DNA from: Leptospira sp.
Lineage (GTDB): Bacteria > Spirochaetota > Leptospiria > Leptospirales > Leptospiraceae
Length of the DNA stretch: 64,000 bases
NCBI GenBank assembly: GCA_016742255.1
Contig: JACVCB010000001.1
Span: 186,001-250,000, forward strand
Direction: 5' to 3'
The stretch's first letter is position 1. Each line of letters starts with the position of its first letter. This document shows positions 63,189-64,000 of this stretch, piece by piece. The position numbers and the translations under genes were made by a program. Under the pieces are notes generated by a model. It saw only the letters and a list, made by a program, of their open reading frames with translations. It made no database searches and was not told the origin of the DNA.

Positions 63189-63721
63189 TCTGACCTCTCA
63201 AATAAAACTCTAAACATTTTGCCCGATAGATTCAAAAGGCTTTTTTGTACAAGGATGTGGATTTTCGTATTGATCCTTGCGACTGAAAACGGAATGGAAT
63301 CAAATAGGGGGGTAACGACATAATTTTCATATAAATTGGGATAATGGCGGTTTTCGTCTACCACTCGCCCCCGGAAGGCTTCCACAACTTTCATCATCAC
63401 TCGTTTTTCTTCCCTAGAAAGGATGAGTCCTTCCATTGGTTTGAGAAAACGTAGGGCAAATCCTTGGATACCGTTCCCTTCTATCTTCGGAACTACATCG
63501 ATATGGCCTTTCTCTTTTAAAAACAAAAGGGCTTCGTTCAGTTTGACGGGGTAAGGTGAGTCTTCTAAGTGGATATAGTCTCCTCTTGTGATCATTTCCG
63601 CATGTTTTTGGAAATGAACACCATCCGAATAGTAAAGGAGCTTCGCCAAATCCAAGCGGGCTCTTCCATTCGGTGATTTTTCGAGGATCCAAAGGATCGC
63701 ATGCAAAAGTTTCTCCATCAA
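63185..63721 (-). CDS. Panacea-domain (DUF4065/SocA-like) protein
   Basis: A 178-residue protein whose first 110 residues match the Panacea/DUF4065 pattern: [20 protein letters not shown], then [20 protein letters not shown]. In other bacteria such domains occur in antitoxins and in SocA, a ClpXP adaptor. Here it is coupled to panD (4-base ATGA overlap) and no toxin gene is adjacent. The 5' end overlaps the divergent lipB frame by 20 bases. Confidence 0.75.
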   Translation of the reverse strand: MMEKLLHAILWILEKSPNGRARLDLAKLLYYSDGVHFQKHAEMITRGDYIHLEDSPYPVKLNEALLFLKEKGHIDVVPKIEGNGIQGFALRFLKPMEGLILSREEKRVMMKVVEAFRGRVVDENRHYPNLYENYVVTPLFDSIPFSVARINTKIHILVQKSLLNLSGKMFRVLFERSE

Positions 63722-64000
63722 AAAGGACTACCTTCCTATCTGTTTCCTTCAATTGTTCCGTACCAACGATACTTGGATTTCCAGGAAAATGCCAGGAAAA
63801 ATCGAAGAGAATCCATGCTCTTTTTAGAACACAGTCCATGTTTGACAGGGGGCATAGGTGCGAAAGCGGAAAATCTTTTGGTACCGGAGGTGAGACTTAA
63901 AGAACTTGGTGTGGACTTTGTCAGTCTGCCAAGAGGTGGGGATTTTACCGCCCATGAACCAGGGCAAATTGTCGGTTACCTCCACATTGATTTAAAAAAA
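63702..64000 (+). CDS. lipB: Octanoyltransferase LipB (5' part, cut by window end)
   Basis: The first 99 residues of LipB, running off the window. FLEHSPCLTGGIGAKAENLL and VDFVSLPRGGDFTAHEPGQI correspond to the conserved substrate-binding strand and the RGGxxTxHxPGQ motif. LipB moves octanoate from acyl carrier protein onto lipoyl domains; a stand-alone lipoyl domain lies at 6140. The ATG at 63702 is the first in frame and overlaps the divergent Panacea gene by 20 bases. Confidence 0.85.

Overview
The window is a dense, low-GC stretch of bacterial chromosome that reads as Leptospira (Spirochaetota). This is inferred from a flaA2-flaA1 periplasmic-flagellum sheath pair, a giant GreA of about 920 residues of the kind known in spirochetes, spirochete-style lipoproteins, and an Ile/Ala tRNA pair standing apart from rRNA genes. 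A saprophytic, L. biflexa-like lineage is possible but cannot be settled from sequence alone. No insertion sequence, prophage, rRNA operon or CRISPR array was seen.

Layout. 1-3.4 kb: xerD, an RsbW-like anti-sigma kinase and hslVU in one operon. 3.4-6.1 kb (minus): a PabB-PabC fusion behind a GHKL-like protein. 6.1-9.6 kb: a stand-alone lipoyl domain, a metallophosphoesterase, Mrp/ApbC, a UVR-motif protein and a GGQ release-factor-like protein. 9.6-11.2 kb: an AT-rich gap and a secreted SGNH hydrolase. 11.3-15 kb (minus): groES-groEL with two CIRCE-like sites, and a HerA-like ATPase. 15.1-18.8 kb: a 7TM hybrid histidine kinase, a NarL-type regulator and a cyclic-nucleotide-binding protein. 19-21 kb: a PUR-domain gene, flaA2 and flaA1, with a candidate sigma-28 promoter and a clear terminator. 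21-28 kb: GreA, an M23 peptidase, an LptE-like lipoprotein, a Fur-family regulator and tgt. 28-33 kb: a STAS protein, a LysM lipoprotein, nadC and rel.

33-46 kb: a GH13 enzyme, an oligopeptide-binding lipoprotein, a kinase-like unknown, a membrane glycosyltransferase-like protein, pgeF, a receiver lacking its phospho-aspartate, leuB-argD-phosphohexomutase, an aminotransferase, an exonuclease and a CBS protein. 46-51.5 kb: three tRNA genes, hemW, a bifunctional nuclease, a phasin-like protein, an MFS transporter and a double-ACT protein. 51.6-64 kb: an outer-membrane protein, a PilZ protein, a TPP riboswitch with thiC, an acyl-CoA dehydrogenase, a metallo-beta-lactamase/cyclic-nucleotide-binding fusion, thioredoxin, several unknowns, panD with a Panacea-domain gene, and the start of lipB.

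Themes. Housekeeping and cofactor genes (folate, NAD, thiamine, pantothenate, lipoate, heme) are mixed with signalling genes (anti-sigma kinase, STAS, hybrid kinase, receivers, cNMP-binding, PilZ, Rel). Genes are packed tightly: co-directional neighbours often overlap by 1-4 bases and several convergent pairs overlap at their 3' ends. The items most worth a second look are the flaA promoter/PUR-domain arrangement, the kinase-like protein at 36.1 kb, the Asp-to-Glu receiver at 39.5 kb, the MBL-cNMP fusion at 58-60 kb and the panD-Panacea pair.
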